64,000 nucleotides of DNA, taken from the NCBI GenBank assembly GCA_034766995.1, contig CM068314.1:29219708-29283707 (forward strand). Reading direction: 5' to 3'. The translations under genes were made by a program, and so were the position numbers. This DNA comes from Acanthacorydalis orientalis. Lineage: Eukaryota; Arthropoda; Insecta; Megaloptera; Corydalidae. The notes beneath the pieces were generated by a model. The model made no database searches. It worked only from the letters and a program-made list of their open reading frames with translations, and was not told where the DNA came from. Position 1 is the stretch's first letter, and the number at the start of each line of letters is the position of its first letter. Of this stretch, positions 36,137 through 47,389 are shown piece after piece.

Positions 36137-36167
<31 letters not shown>

Positions 36168-36575
36168 CATACATGTGATTAAATTTAAAGTAATATTTCT
36201 ATTAAGTTATATTTTCCTGTTTCGTTTTTATTCATACAAAAAGTTTATATTCGACAAGCGTTTCGAATTGAATTCATGATAAATTTCTTTCAAGAAAATA
36301 TGTAAATTGACAAGAAAGTTTATATAGATTACATATTAAGTATGCTTGAAAACAAAAAAAGAATATTTGAAACTCTTCGAATAACTTGTGTCTATTAAAT
36401 TGTCGTTAAATCTTATTTAAAATCTCCTTGTAAATTTAGAAACCGGTTCTTCAATTCTTATGATTATTATATGTGGAATAGAATTGTATAGAAATTAGTT
36501 TCAAATCATTCAAATTTTATTTTAATGTTTGACATAATGCACTTTTTAGAAATCGAGCATAGTTTTCTATGTAGT

Positions 36576-36619
<44 letters not shown>

Positions 36620-37509
36620 TATGTGTGTATGTGTATTTGTATGTATTATATAATATTTTGTAATTTTTTTATTTAAAGAAAATCTGATGCGTTTACGTAT
36701 TATATCAACATAAAAATACATAAATTGAAACAATTATAAATTAGATAAGGTTCACAAGAAAAAAATCACCTGAGAACCTTAGAAAAATTCTTAGATATAC
36801 CTTAGTAAAAATAAAGCTATTACAAATAGCTACTATAAGCTATTACAACTTTTTCTTTTCTAGGAAATAGTAAAATGACATTTAAATAATTTTAAATTAT
36901 TTTGTATTATTTTGAAAACATAATTAAAAAGATGAATTCTGATTGTCTACGATATAAAAACCTGAATATAGAACAAGGGTATAAATCGGTCTTAAAAGGT
37001 AAAATGAAACAAATTAATCCAAAATATTAATTGAATTAAAATTCACTGATTTACAATGATACAAATAATTAAAAAAGTTATTGTTGTAAAAGAACTAAAT
37101 TTTAACATATATCTAAAAAAAGATTATAAAATTAAATAATTTACAAATTTAATTCAAGTATATTTTTTTATTTACGAAAATAAATATTACAGGCACGATG
37201 AAAGCTTCTGAATCCTTAAAAAATCTATATTTATATTTTGTTGCGAATTCAATGTTATATTAACAATTTTCATATTATAAGGATGCATGTTGTTATTGAA
37301 TTTAAACGAAATACCTTTTATAGGGACACACATTCATAGAAGAGTGAGAAAAAATGCGAAATCTTTAATTATTAACTAAATTTGTAAATTTCGTTTATTG
37401 ATTCATTATTAATAAACTCGATTTTTTTATAATATTTAATATTATATAATTATTTGTTTTCAGTTCAACATTGTAATATAAATGTACAAATAAGAAATTA
37501 TATGCTTTG
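34690..37509. other. 2.8 kb A+T-rich with microsatellites, no gene
   Basis: (TA)n arrays lie at 35080-35151, 36139-36170 and 36579-36617. No frame, RNA or transposon end was recognised. Confidence 0.65.
35080..35151. repeat. (TACA)n then (TA)n microsatellite
   Basis: A short TACATACA lead is followed by about 47 bases of TA. Confidence 0.95.
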
Positions 37510-37931
37510 TTAACACATTGCCGACCGATAATGTTTTGCTAAAATTTTCCATGAGACCGACGATTTTAGATATATATATATATAATTATTTTGGAAGGCG
37601 TGTAATAAAATGCGATAATTTTACTACTACTCGGTATATCTGAAAAATATTCACAAAATTCTTCTGCAAAAATATCTTCCTTATCCATCATGATGGTATG
37701 AAATTTTAAAACAGAATTAATTTTTGGAATAATTATTTGAACACTTTTATGTATTTACCGGTCTCTCCGAATTCAAAAACCAAACTGAAAATATACCCAA
37801 TTGATAATGTTTGAAATCCCCAACAGGATTGATAATGTTTGAAAGCAAAAAAATACCGTTGTCTGGAAAACAATGAAATCAGGCACATCACCTAAAACGA
37901 GAAATCTCGTTTCCGGTCGCCAATGTGTTAA
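37510..37931. mobile_element. TTAA-flanked inverted-repeat element (piggyBac-type, non-autonomous)
   Basis: TTAA at 37510-37513 is followed by CACATTGCCGACCG. At the other end CGGTCGCCAATGTG is followed by TTAA at 37928-37931. The ends are thus a 14-bp inverted repeat with one mismatch plus the TTAA target duplication, characteristic of piggyBac-type insertion. The element between is 414 bp. It includes a direct repeat, TTGATAATGTTTGAAA, near 37800 and 37828, and a short minus-strand frame starting at 37691 (MMDKEDIFAEEFCEYFSDI...). That frame looks acidic and protein-like, as the N-terminus of piggyBac transposases often does, and runs out into the inverted repeat. Confidence 0.8.
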
Positions 37932-38999
37932 TATAGAAAAAAAACAGTTTTATAGAAATCTAGCTCTAAAATTTAATTTATATATTATATCCAGAGAGCA
38001 CATTGAGATGGGTAATTATGTGTCGAATTCAAATTACAATATGTGTCGTATTTATTTAAAAAGTGATTAGTGTCTACCATGAATGAGTATAATAATGTTC
38101 ATCAATTTTTTATAATAACCGATTTTTAAATTATTTCAACTCTAGGTTAACGAAATTCAGTTGATTTGCTTAGTTCAATAAATAACACTGTTACTTTTAT
38201 TAATTTCTATCCCTTTGTCATCTATTTAGATATATGAATTATGTACAAGCAGCAAAAAGTATAAGTTAGAATCTTTACAAAGTCATAATTCAATTAATTT
38301 GAATTGTTGGTTTGAAATAAAATTATGTTTCGTTTAATAGAGCTAGATATTATTGGCTTGAAGTAGATAAAAGAAAATGCCTACTTATAAAATAAAACAA
38401 AGAAACTTCCATTAAGCTAATTATTTTTTCACAATTGAAAATAATGGATACTTTCTTAGAATAACCAAATGATTGATTTTTAAAAGATTTATTGGATACT
38501 TTAGTTCAATGTTTGTTGTAAAATTGATTTCAGAATAAAAATTAATTCAATATTTTTCAGTGATGTTATATTTGTTAAATAATATATATTATCCACAACA
38601 GTACGATATATTTTAATAATTAATATACAATCAAAAAATATAAGTCGATTTTTCTTTTTTATAATAAACTGAAATAGTTCCGGTTATATTAGCAATCAGG
38701 TATACACGTGCAGATTTCTAAAAGTGCTGATGACCATACTTTTAGCTCTAAAAAAAATAATAATAGAATTATGTTCTTGTATAAAACTTACTTCTCATCG
38801 ACACACTTCTTCATGGCAGATGTTTGAAAATGATAAAATTCAAGGAAAGAGATTCGTTGAGGTTGGAGCGGGTTATAAAATATTTGCCAAATTAATAGCT
38901 TATTCGATTGTAAGTATAAAACAAAACTATATAATGAATATGGGTAACTATTATTAAAACTACTAGAACACATTATTATGATCAAGAAAACTACAACAT
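37932..38999. other. A+T-rich spacer
   Basis: Frames at 38724-38957 and 38788-39072 overlap on opposite strands, and neither has features of a known protein. Confidence 0.6.
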
Positions 39000-39420
39000 G
39001 AATATCCACAGTGAAACATTTGGCACGCACTTCGACATAATTGACGTCGAGTTCGAATAGGAAACTACACACTGTTCATTACCTGTTGTTTTACTTATAC
39101 CTGCGATTTGATAACGACGCCATGAATCCCGTTTTCGAAAATTTTAATTAGCCGGAATTAAAAGTGTTAATCGGCATTGTCGGTTTTTTTTCAAATGATG
39201 ACCGTTCTAAGAAACCGTATTTCGAAAATATATAATTATTGTTTGCGGCCATGAAGGGCGTATCAGTAATTATTATTGACTATAAGATGACTTAAGGTGC
39301 ACATTAAAATCATATAAGGATATGAAGGTGGTAGTCCGCTAACAACCCTCTAATGGGAGGGTTGTTTCCTTGTGGCATAACGCTACCATAAAATACACTT
39401 TATAATTTTTTTACCCTTGG
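39000..39420. promoter_or_regulatory. G+C-richer island with perfect hairpin
   Basis: It contains TTAATTAGCCGGAATTA (about 39145-39161), shared with the 32620 region. It also contains a perfect 10-bp hairpin: AACAACCCTC (39341-39350), loop TAATGG, GAGGGTTGTT (39357-39366). The island as a whole is non-coding in all frames as far as I can see. Confidence 0.35.
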
Positions 39421-40479
39421 GTTGGTTTCGTCTGTACCTGTTGTAAAATTTGATCGTTTGTAGTTTCACAGATGAAGTGTAAACAATTGAGATATTTTAT
39501 GATATTTCAAAAATATCAGGCAGTGGTATAATAAATTGTAAAATTATATTATTATTTTGTATAAAAGCGTCATAGTTTCCCACTCTTTTTCTAATCAATT
39601 TATTTTTATTTAAGATAAAATTAATTCAAAAAAATATATAATGTTTTACTTTCCTAATAATTTTCTTAGCATGTGTTATTATGCATTTAAATTATTTATG
39701 TGCAATAATTTACACATTTTATATATATATATATATTTATAACAATTAGTGTATTGTTGCAGTATTAATACAAAATATTAAAATATATGTAAAAAACACT
39801 CAAATATCGCATGGAAAGATTTTTAAAAAATTAAATATTACTTTATAACTTCATTCTTCATTACAAAATATAACCTATTAAGTTATAATTAAACTGAGTA
39901 TATAAAACAAGTCTCATGCCATTAATTAATTATAATTGATATGCAAATCTTAGCAATCCAGTAATCATATTATGGGCATTGACACTGCATTATTACGTAT
40001 TCAGAATAAAAAAAAACTTTTAGTTCATACAATGAAATAATGATATGGGATCGCAGTATTTAAAAACATTTCAAAGTAACTTTTATTTTTATTAAACAGC
40101 GCTTCATTTTCTTCTATTGTTTAAGTTATGTTAATACTTCAGAAGCAACAGTCAATTAAAACACATTATATAAAATCCTTGATTAAATAAGAATAACTTT
40201 TGTATAGTAATGAAGTTAATTTTCTTATTTATTTATTTTTAAATTAAAAATTTCTTTAATTTTTGAAATAACAAATACTGCTGATCTTTATTTTGATGGA
40301 TAAAATTTTAGTAGAAATATATAGTTAGTCTTATTTGATACATTCTCTAATGTAGTATAAAAAGAGATGTGCAAAGACAGTTTTTAATAACCTATAATAA
40401 ATTTTCTACAAAAAAATACGATTCGTGTTTGTAAGTATCAATGTATCATTTCTATTTAAGATTCAAGTAATAGATTCAT
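39421..40479. other. A+T-rich spacer, nothing recognised
   Basis: A short (TA)n run is at 39719-39737. Confidence 0.65.
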
Positions 40480-40665
40480 GTCAATAGTAGAAGAATGGTT
40501 TGTTGAAAGAATTTACTGCTACGACTCAATGTCAGATTTCTTTTTAGAATTGTGTGTTGTCGACAAGGACTTTCTCAGCTATATTTTATCCTCCTATTGA
40601 GTTCTTTCTTTTGATCATCACTTGTCAGAATTTGCTATTCTAAATAGACATTTGACTCTAGCGAC
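40480..40665 (-). pseudogene. LINE reverse-transcriptase C-terminal relic
   Basis: On the minus strand, from 40631 downward, the frame reads ILTSDDQKKELNRRIKYS, a stop, ESPCRQHTILKRNLTLSRSS, then KFFQQTILLLLT and a stop at 40477-40479. The order of a 'LTSD', an acidic 'E-(I/L)-N-R-R-I' and a later 'K-x-F-x-Q-x-x-L' segment matches the thumb region after the catalytic core in RTE/Jockey-like non-LTR retrotransposons. Just upstream, in another frame, RVKCLFRIA fits the preceding Tyr-Leu-Gly segment, implying a frameshift. The catalytic motif is not present. This is a short, decayed fragment, and the assignment rests on motif order by eye. Confidence 0.42.
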
Positions 40666-41668
40666 TTTTGATATCAATCTTAGAACAAAAATGCTTGTGT
40701 GCGTGTCTTAAATTCTTACCAAAACTGAATCGCAGAAATAGAATTCTATTTTTAACACAATCTTTTTTGAAAATCTTGTAAACAATAGTTATAAAATTGT
40801 TTGATTATATTTGATGAACTTCGTATTTTGTGTTCTTATGGAAAAAGATTTTAACGGCATTTGTTATTTTTATACACAGAAAAAAATATAATTTTATTTT
40901 CAATCTATATCAGAGATTAGCAATATTCTTATAATTAATGACCATATTATTTATAATTGATGAAACTTATTTCTGGTTAGAATTTTATATTAAATTCGGC
41001 CTTATCTATCAAATAAATGAAAACACGATATGTTGGTAAATTTTTAAGCAAAGATTTTAGTCTCTGTCGAACATTATTCTTCACGATTCGATTTTAAATG
41101 TAACCAATTTTCTTGAAATTCTTTGTAATTTATTTGTATGTGATTCATTGTAATTCATAAGTAAAATTCAATCATAAAATTTGAAAATATTTTTTTCAAT
41201 ACAGTAGAGTATGATAAAATAAAATATTATAGTACAAAAATAAATTAACATTTGTAAATTGATATACGGCAAAAGATAATATATTTGTTATTAATGTTTC
41301 ATATAATGATTTATTTGGATATTTATTGAAGTAAATCTAGAGGTAAAATTATAATTCTGTTATTGCTTAAAGATTTAGATTCTAAAATTGACAAGTGAAA
41401 TAGAGTAGAATGTTTCAAAATGAACAGAATATATTTTCGGCATATTATAGGATTGTTTAAAATTCAGGAATTTTCAAAATATATCTTTATTCTCGTTTAT
41501 AACGTTTTACAATGGTTTATTCAATTAATATGATACAATTTCTGGGAGGAAGGAAATATATTATTGTAGTTTATATATAAAAAACAATTATTAAAAAACT
41601 TTTGTTTATTTTATTACAGAATTTAATAAAATTTTTAAAATGATAAAATGTACAATAATAACACGTAC

Positions 41669-41714
<46 letters not shown>

Positions 41715-42039
41715 TATGTATTTTTTTTATACATTCTGATTTCATTAGTAATATATTCGTTTTCGTGCGTGATATTAGTTAAAAATATGTAATTATTTTA
41801 TTTTCTGAAATAATAATATCAAATCTTTCGTCATGAGAAATTCGTATAACTTTTCTTTATAGTGTACTCTAAAATATAGAAGGAAACATAAATAATAAAA
41901 AAGTTCAGAATGTGTAATCAGATACAAGTCGAGTCAATTAATTAAAACAAATTTAACATATTACGAAAAATAATAGTAAATGTATGTGTTTCATCCATAT
42001 GAAGTACATGTGAATGTATGTATGTGTGTGTGCGTTAGT
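40666..42039. other. A+T-rich spacer
   Basis: Contains the palindrome AAATAGAATTCTATTT at 40736-40751 (also found at 24193) and a (TA)n array at 41672-41711. No gene was recognised. Confidence 0.6.
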
Positions 42040-42480
42040 GGAGGAAGGGAAAACCATTTAATGCAAATGTTGACCTAACGAAAAACAATTAAATTTAATA
42101 TATTCGCTAAAATGATAAAATAGACAGGAAAGGCGAACGAGCGCGTACCCATTTATTTTCAACATTAAAATCGACACATTGTAAGTGGAAGGTACGGAAC
42201 ATGATGAGCATAGGAGGAAGAAGGGATCTCTGTATATCTCGTACAGATTCCCCGCTTGATATATCGTGGCGCTATGGGCACTACCATAACATACTGTTAA
42301 GTTTATATTCACGAGCGATTTTCGTCTATAATTATCACGTAATTATTTCAGCCACTAAATACCCAAACGTTTGACTCTATAATTAAAATCTCAAAGATGT
42401 ATATAATGTATATACACATCGCTGGCTGTGGGGTACAACTTTACAAGTATTAATTAGACTAGATATCAAATAATGCTTCG
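42040..42480. promoter_or_regulatory. G+C-richer island
   Basis: Higher G+C with CpG words (ggcgaacgagcgcgtaccc, tatcgtggcgctatgggcac). The 84-codon minus-strand frame at 42058-42312 has no recognised domain. Candidate conserved non-coding element. Confidence 0.3.
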
Positions 42481-42543
42481 AAAATTATTATTTCGATTTC
42501 AACTTCTGTTTTGTATTATAACTCACTGTTACTTATTAATTTA

Positions 42544-42546
<3 letters not shown>

Positions 42547-42596
<50 letters not shown>

Positions 42597-42635
42597 GTAT
42601 ATATGTATATATATATATATATATACATACATACA
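42547..42635. repeat. (TA)n with TATG interruptions, (TACA)n end
   Basis: About 89 bases, nearly all TA. Confidence 0.95.
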
Positions 42636-43456
42636 AGTAATATATAAATATTATGTCTGCTTGTACGCCTTCAAGTACTGTAAATTGTGTTGTGACAGTT
42701 GTGTATTAAGAACTTAAAATATATAGATTTAAACTGACAGTATTTTATTGTTTTGACAAGAATTGAAGCTGATTCATTTGTTAAGGGAAGAAATGATGAT
42801 AATAATTGTCATATATTATTTAATTGTATGTAAAAAATAGTACACGTTAATAAGTATAAATATCTCTCTCTCTCTCTATATATATATATATTATTTAAAA
42901 GTAATTTTATACTAAAAGTTTACATTTAAAATGTCTTTAATGCATTTCGTTATTTTAAGATTAAATTTGTCTGTTTTTATACCTGTGATTCGTTAATGTA
43001 ATTATCCTGGAGTTAGTCCTAATAAATTATACGAGTGTTTTTCTACCATTATTACTTTCAGCTCTTGAGCCATTCTCAAATAGCGTCTAAATAAATGTGT
43101 TTGTTTATATGCTACCTAAGGATGGCCTAAGAGTTTATGAGAATCATGCTTTAAGAATATCATTTGAAATAATTTTTTTAGTGTTAAATTATTATACTTT
43201 GGACGGATCAGCTTTCAGTGCGATTTTTATGTTTTTTTATCTAAAAATCAATTAAAAATAAAGAAAAACGACTATTTAAGGATTCGATAAGATTAAATTA
43301 ATTATTATGAAGTAATGATTGGTTTAGTTTTGTCAAAACTATAAGAAGCAACTTTAAAAAATATCTCTAAAAATTATAAATATTTTTCTGGATTACTTCT
43401 TTTATTATATGCATGAATTTTAATTAATTTGTAAATGCAATTAATTATTTTTACAT
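42636..43456. other. A+T-rich spacer
   Basis: It has a (CT)n(TA)n run at 42863-42891. CCTGTGATTCGTTAATGTAA near 42982 resembles CCTGTGAATCGTTAATTTTA near 32587. Nothing else is recognised. Confidence 0.55.
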
Positions 43457-44178
43457 CAGTGGTATAAAATATATGGTTCGCAAGGATCTAGAATGCTGCC
43501 CGCGGCCCAAAGTTTGAAGATGGTTTTATTAAAATAATAAAATAATTAAAATTTTGATAAAAAGGAACATCCAAATGGAACTGTTTGAAATTCAATGTAG
43601 TACAGTGCGAAAAGAAAAGTATAATGAAGTGATTATTCCAGATATTTATTTGTACTTGCCAGAACATTTTATTGAAATAAGTACGTTTGCAGCAAGAATC
43701 TTAGCAATGTTTGGTAGTACATACCTACCTATGTAAACAATTGTATTTTCACTTTTAAAGACTAATAACATTTCACACAGATCAAGACTGACAAATGAAC
43801 ATTTGACATCTACAGTAAAAATATCCTTAACAAAAAAAATTACACCCGACATCGAGAAAATAGTTTTTGTCAAAAGATGCCGTTCTTAGTGAAAAGTATT
43901 ATTTTTTTTAAATTCTCTAATTTAAAATTTCGTTGCAACATTTGATAATAATACCTAAAATTAATATATTTTTTTTGTAAATTCATTGAAGAAAAAATAA
44001 ATGTAAAATTTAAATGAACGACCGAATATAATTCGAGTATAAAACCAAATTCGAATGTAAATAAAAGACCGTTTTTCCCTCGCTTAATTTTTTTTCGAGT
44101 CACTTTTTGTCTGTGGTCCGCAGACTCTCTTAAACCAAATTTAGTGGCTCGTGTTCGTATATGAGTTTGACACCACTG
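43457..44178 (+). mobile_element. Internally deleted hAT-superfamily transposon
   Basis: The left end CAGTGGTATAAAATATATG (43457) and the complement of the right end, CAGTGGTGTCAAACTCATA (from 44178), are imperfect inverted repeats. Eight-base flanks ttttacat (43449-43456) and ctgtacgt (44179-44186) agree at five of eight positions. The subterminal parts include gctgcccgcggcccaaag on the left and tctgtggtccgcagactc on the right. The 722-bp element keeps only the 3' coding part of its transposase. Confidence 0.72.
43554..43889 (+). pseudogene. hAT transposase C-terminal fragment with frameshifts
   Basis: The first frame reads QMELFEIQCSTVRKEKYNEV, then PDIYLYLPEHFIEISTFAAR and ILAMFGSTYL, a very good match to the C-terminal dimerisation region of hAT transposases of the ZBED5/SCAND3/GTF2IRD2-related group. 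A duplicated CCTA near 43725-43732 shifts the frame just before the conserved Cys-x-Gln-Leu. A second shift follows near 43758. After it the match resumes with LKTNNISHRSRLTNEHLTST and continues to VKRC, ending at a stop at 43887-43889. Zinc-finger and catalytic regions are absent. This is a dead copy, better matched to the family than the one at 13683-14066 and from a different hAT lineage, since the ends differ. Confidence 0.9.
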
Positions 44179-44396
44179 CTGTACGTGGATCAATTTTTAC
44201 ATAGAGTTCTATAATCATTAGAATATAGAGAGGCATATAGGCTCAAATAATGGCAAACTCTTTTAAAGGATTCTACTTTGAATTTTATAAAAAGAGTTTA
44301 CACGTATGTAGTTATTATATACTGCCTTTACAATCAAATTATAATAATTTATGTAAAAAAACTATGACAGAGTACAAGCTTTTTCTTTTCATTTAT

Positions 44397-44451
<55 letters not shown>

Positions 44452-46835
44452 GTATACGTTAAGAAATAGAGATATAAAAAACGAAATTTGTTCAAATTAT
44501 CTCCTGCTGTATATATTCAAAGTGTCACAAGAAAAAAAATCAAAAAAATAATGAATTTTTTTCAAACAAGAACAAATATAAAAATAAATATATTAAAACT
44601 ACATACAATTAACCTACATATATATTTTCTTTTTATCGTTAAGTGATGAATTAAGTGAAGCCAGTGAGAGTTATATTAAGGAATAAAAATATACATGCAT
44701 GTTAAAATAAATACGCTTTTTTCAAAAAAATACCTTTACTTTTGACTTACTTCAGTACAAAGTAAAACTTAATTTTAATTGATTCAGTACAATCTGTTCT
44801 ATTATTCATTTAAAAAATTGAAAAGAATATACTTAGAGGAACTTGTTAACATATGTTTTTTTAAAATCAGTCTATATTGTAAAAAAATCGTTCGAAGAAC
44901 GCACAAGTATGAGAATCGTGTTAATGAATACTAATTATAAATAAACTGTGTATAATGTAATTTATTTTAATCGTTTAGATTTTTAATAAATGAATTAAAT
45001 GTTCATAAAACGGTACGTAATTAAATAAATTAGTATTATTTAGGAATGTTGTAAGTTAAATGAAAATGTTAACTTATTTATAAATAATCATTATTCAAAT
45101 TTTCTTAATAATTGAAATATTTTTTAAGTTTTAATAAATTCTGAGAATAATAAAGTAAGAGTATAATATTTGTATCAAACCGCAACGAACAACTACGGTT
45201 ATAATAAAAATATAAAAAAGAGAATAATTTCTCGCTTCGAAGACAATTCGTATAGACATTTTAAATATATTTTGTATTCATCGATTAATAATGACTTGTT
45301 TTCAATTAATAAAATGAAATTATAAACATTGATCGAAATACAATTAGTGCGTAGTAATGGTGTTAATAATTAATAACCGAACTGTTTGCACATCTGTTTG
45401 TTCGTTTTTCAATTTTTGTCAAGTTCAATGTACATGAATGAAACAATTTATATAAACGTGACAGTAAATGTATAAACTACATTCGTAATTTTTCGAACGT
45501 TCTTTAAAAAAAATCTTTATTTCATGTTTGCGCGTTTCTTGTCTTTTTATTAATATCATTAGCTGTAATTGTTGACATCCTTCTTACATTTCCTTCAATC
45601 TGTTGGCCGCACGCTGACATTTGCATTATCGTCGGCGTTTATTCACATCTATCTATGTTTTGTATTATTATTTTCGAAAAGTATTTAATAATGGTTGCAT
45701 ATGATTTCACACTTAATGTAATATCTAATTATTTAAATTATTAATTAACGTCCAAATTAATGTATTCGCTACTGAAAAAAATTTTACCGTTAGCTTGATT
45801 AATATTTATTTATGTTTCACCTAGTTAACTCAATATTCATCTCAGATTTATTTAATTTTATGCAAGATTATTATTTTTTATGTACTCATTTCAAATGCTT
45901 CTACAATATGAAATTAGGTATTATCAGTAATCTTGTATTAACATTTTTTTTACGACTATTATGTTTTAGGATATTTACGAAGAAATAAATTACATTGAGT
46001 ATATTGTATTTTTTGTATGTACGTTTGAATAAATTTATTAATTTATGCATGTATTCGCGTACACTAGTACGCACACATAAACACACATGTTTATTAAGTG
46101 TATATATGTATATATAAACAATAAAAAAATTTGAACAATTATATGAAATGTAATTATTACACACTACGAATACGTGCCTGTGCTGTAAAATAGTATATTA
46201 GTTTAAATCGAAATATAGATTTATTTAAAAGAAATTTAAATCGAACTGAAAACCTTTTTTAACAATAAAATTAATACTTAAAATAAGTAATTTTTATATT
46301 TATTGGAAGCTTTTATTATTACACGGATTAAATAAATACTTCTTAGAAAAATCTAATTTTGATAATGTCTTAACAAACATTGTCTCGTGAAGCACTTCTG
46401 TCTTTCTTTATTTTACAGAGAAACGAAACGAAATAATTGTTTTTAATAATGTATAAACATGCTAAAAAACATGAGTACTATTATTTTCAGACTTGTGATT
46501 TAGATCAGTTATTTTTGGACACATATTAATCGAAGTATATTGTAAAAATATAAGAATAAAAACAGTTAATCATCTTAAAAAAATAATATTTTTTCAATCT
46601 TCTTATAAATTAAAATGTTATAAGATTCTGATTCGAGTTTCACAAAAAAATATTAGTTTCAAATGTTGTCATAGATCCTTTAGTTTCTATAACTTGCTAT
46701 TGTATTCTAAAACTTTGAATAGTGAAATGCATGGAAGAGCTATGTTAACATTCACAACTTAAGTTCGAAAATATAAAATTAAAATAAAACTTAAGTTATT
46801 TTCATACTCGTTACACTGAATTGAAATTGTTCATA
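44179..46835. other. 2.7 kb A+T-rich, no gene recognised
   Basis: A (CA)n(TA)n array lies at 44397-44449. A slightly richer patch at 45590-45655 (tgttggccgcacgctgacat) may be a small conserved element. Frames at 44250-44462 and 45901-46164 are unconvincing. Confidence 0.6.
44397..44449. repeat. (CA)n(TA)n microsatellite
   Basis: About 11 CA units followed by about 16 TA units. Confidence 0.95.
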
Positions 46836-47387
46836 TTAGGTTGGTAGAAAAATAATTGCGGTTTTCGTTTTTTGAATCCTAACTTTAATTTCTTTCAATA
46901 AAAGTGTCATTTAATCGCGTTCTTGTCAATATCACATTAAAGTCTATTTTTCGGTCTATATTTTGGTAACATCGACTCTCCTTTTATTATTAATTTTGTT
47001 TCAAATTGGGCTATCGAATTAAAGATACAAAAGAACCAAATAAGAGCATTTTTATATGAGTTAAAAACGGGTGATAAACCAGCAGAAAATGTTCATAAGC
47101 TAAACGATGCTTTTGGTGTAGATGCTGTTAAGGAAACGGAGGTTCCAAAAATTTCCTACTGGGGACGAGATCCTTGAAGATGCAAAAGGTCGCGCGCGCT
47201 CTTCTTCAGTTCATAACGACCAACTGGAGGCGTTAGTTGAATCAGAACCACGCACAACAATTCGAGAACTTGTACAAAAGTTAGGCGGTAGTCATCCAAT
47301 TGTTCTGGACTACAGAAAACCACTTAAATTTAAAAATGTATATGAATTTGAATTCCATAAAACGTAATTATTTTTCTACCAACCTAA
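46836..47387 (+). mobile_element. Internally deleted mariner element (copy 2)
   Basis: TTAGGTTGGTAGAAAAATAA at 46836 and its inverted copy ending at 47387 (TTATTTTTCTACCAACCTAA with a nearby mismatch) are flanked by TA at 46834-46835 and 47388-47389. At 552 bp it retains the 5' non-coding region, the transposase N-terminus and the 3' end. Its deletion ends at about the same place as in copy 1: both go from the PTVLDH-equivalent region to a shared AAAAATGTATATG before the 3' inverted repeat. This suggests descent from one deletion derivative. Confidence 0.95.
47025..47367 (+). pseudogene. Mariner transposase N-terminal fragment (copy 2)
   Basis: From 47025 the frame reads QKNQIRAFLYELKTGDKPAE and VHKLNDAFGVDAVKE, the first helix-turn-helix of a mariner transposase. 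A frameshift near 47120-47145 moves the rest to the frame that begins RRFQKFPTGDEILEDAKGR. It continues with HNDQLEALVESEPRTTIREL and LGGSHPIVLDYRKP, the second helix-turn-helix. The expected start codon is ATA rather than ATG. The frame then runs into the 3' non-coding region after an internal deletion, and the DD34D catalytic core is missing. Non-functional; family assignment is firm. Confidence 0.95.
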
Positions 47388-47389
47388 TA

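Noticed and set aside
39341..39366. Histone-type 3' stem-loop or bacterial-type terminator
   Set aside because: Stem and loop sequence do not match the histone stem-loop, there is no histone gene, and the window is eukaryotic. Kept as an unexplained hairpin.
42058..42312. 84-codon minus-strand frame in a richer island
   Set aside because: No recognisable family and no supporting context. Kept only as part of the island entry.
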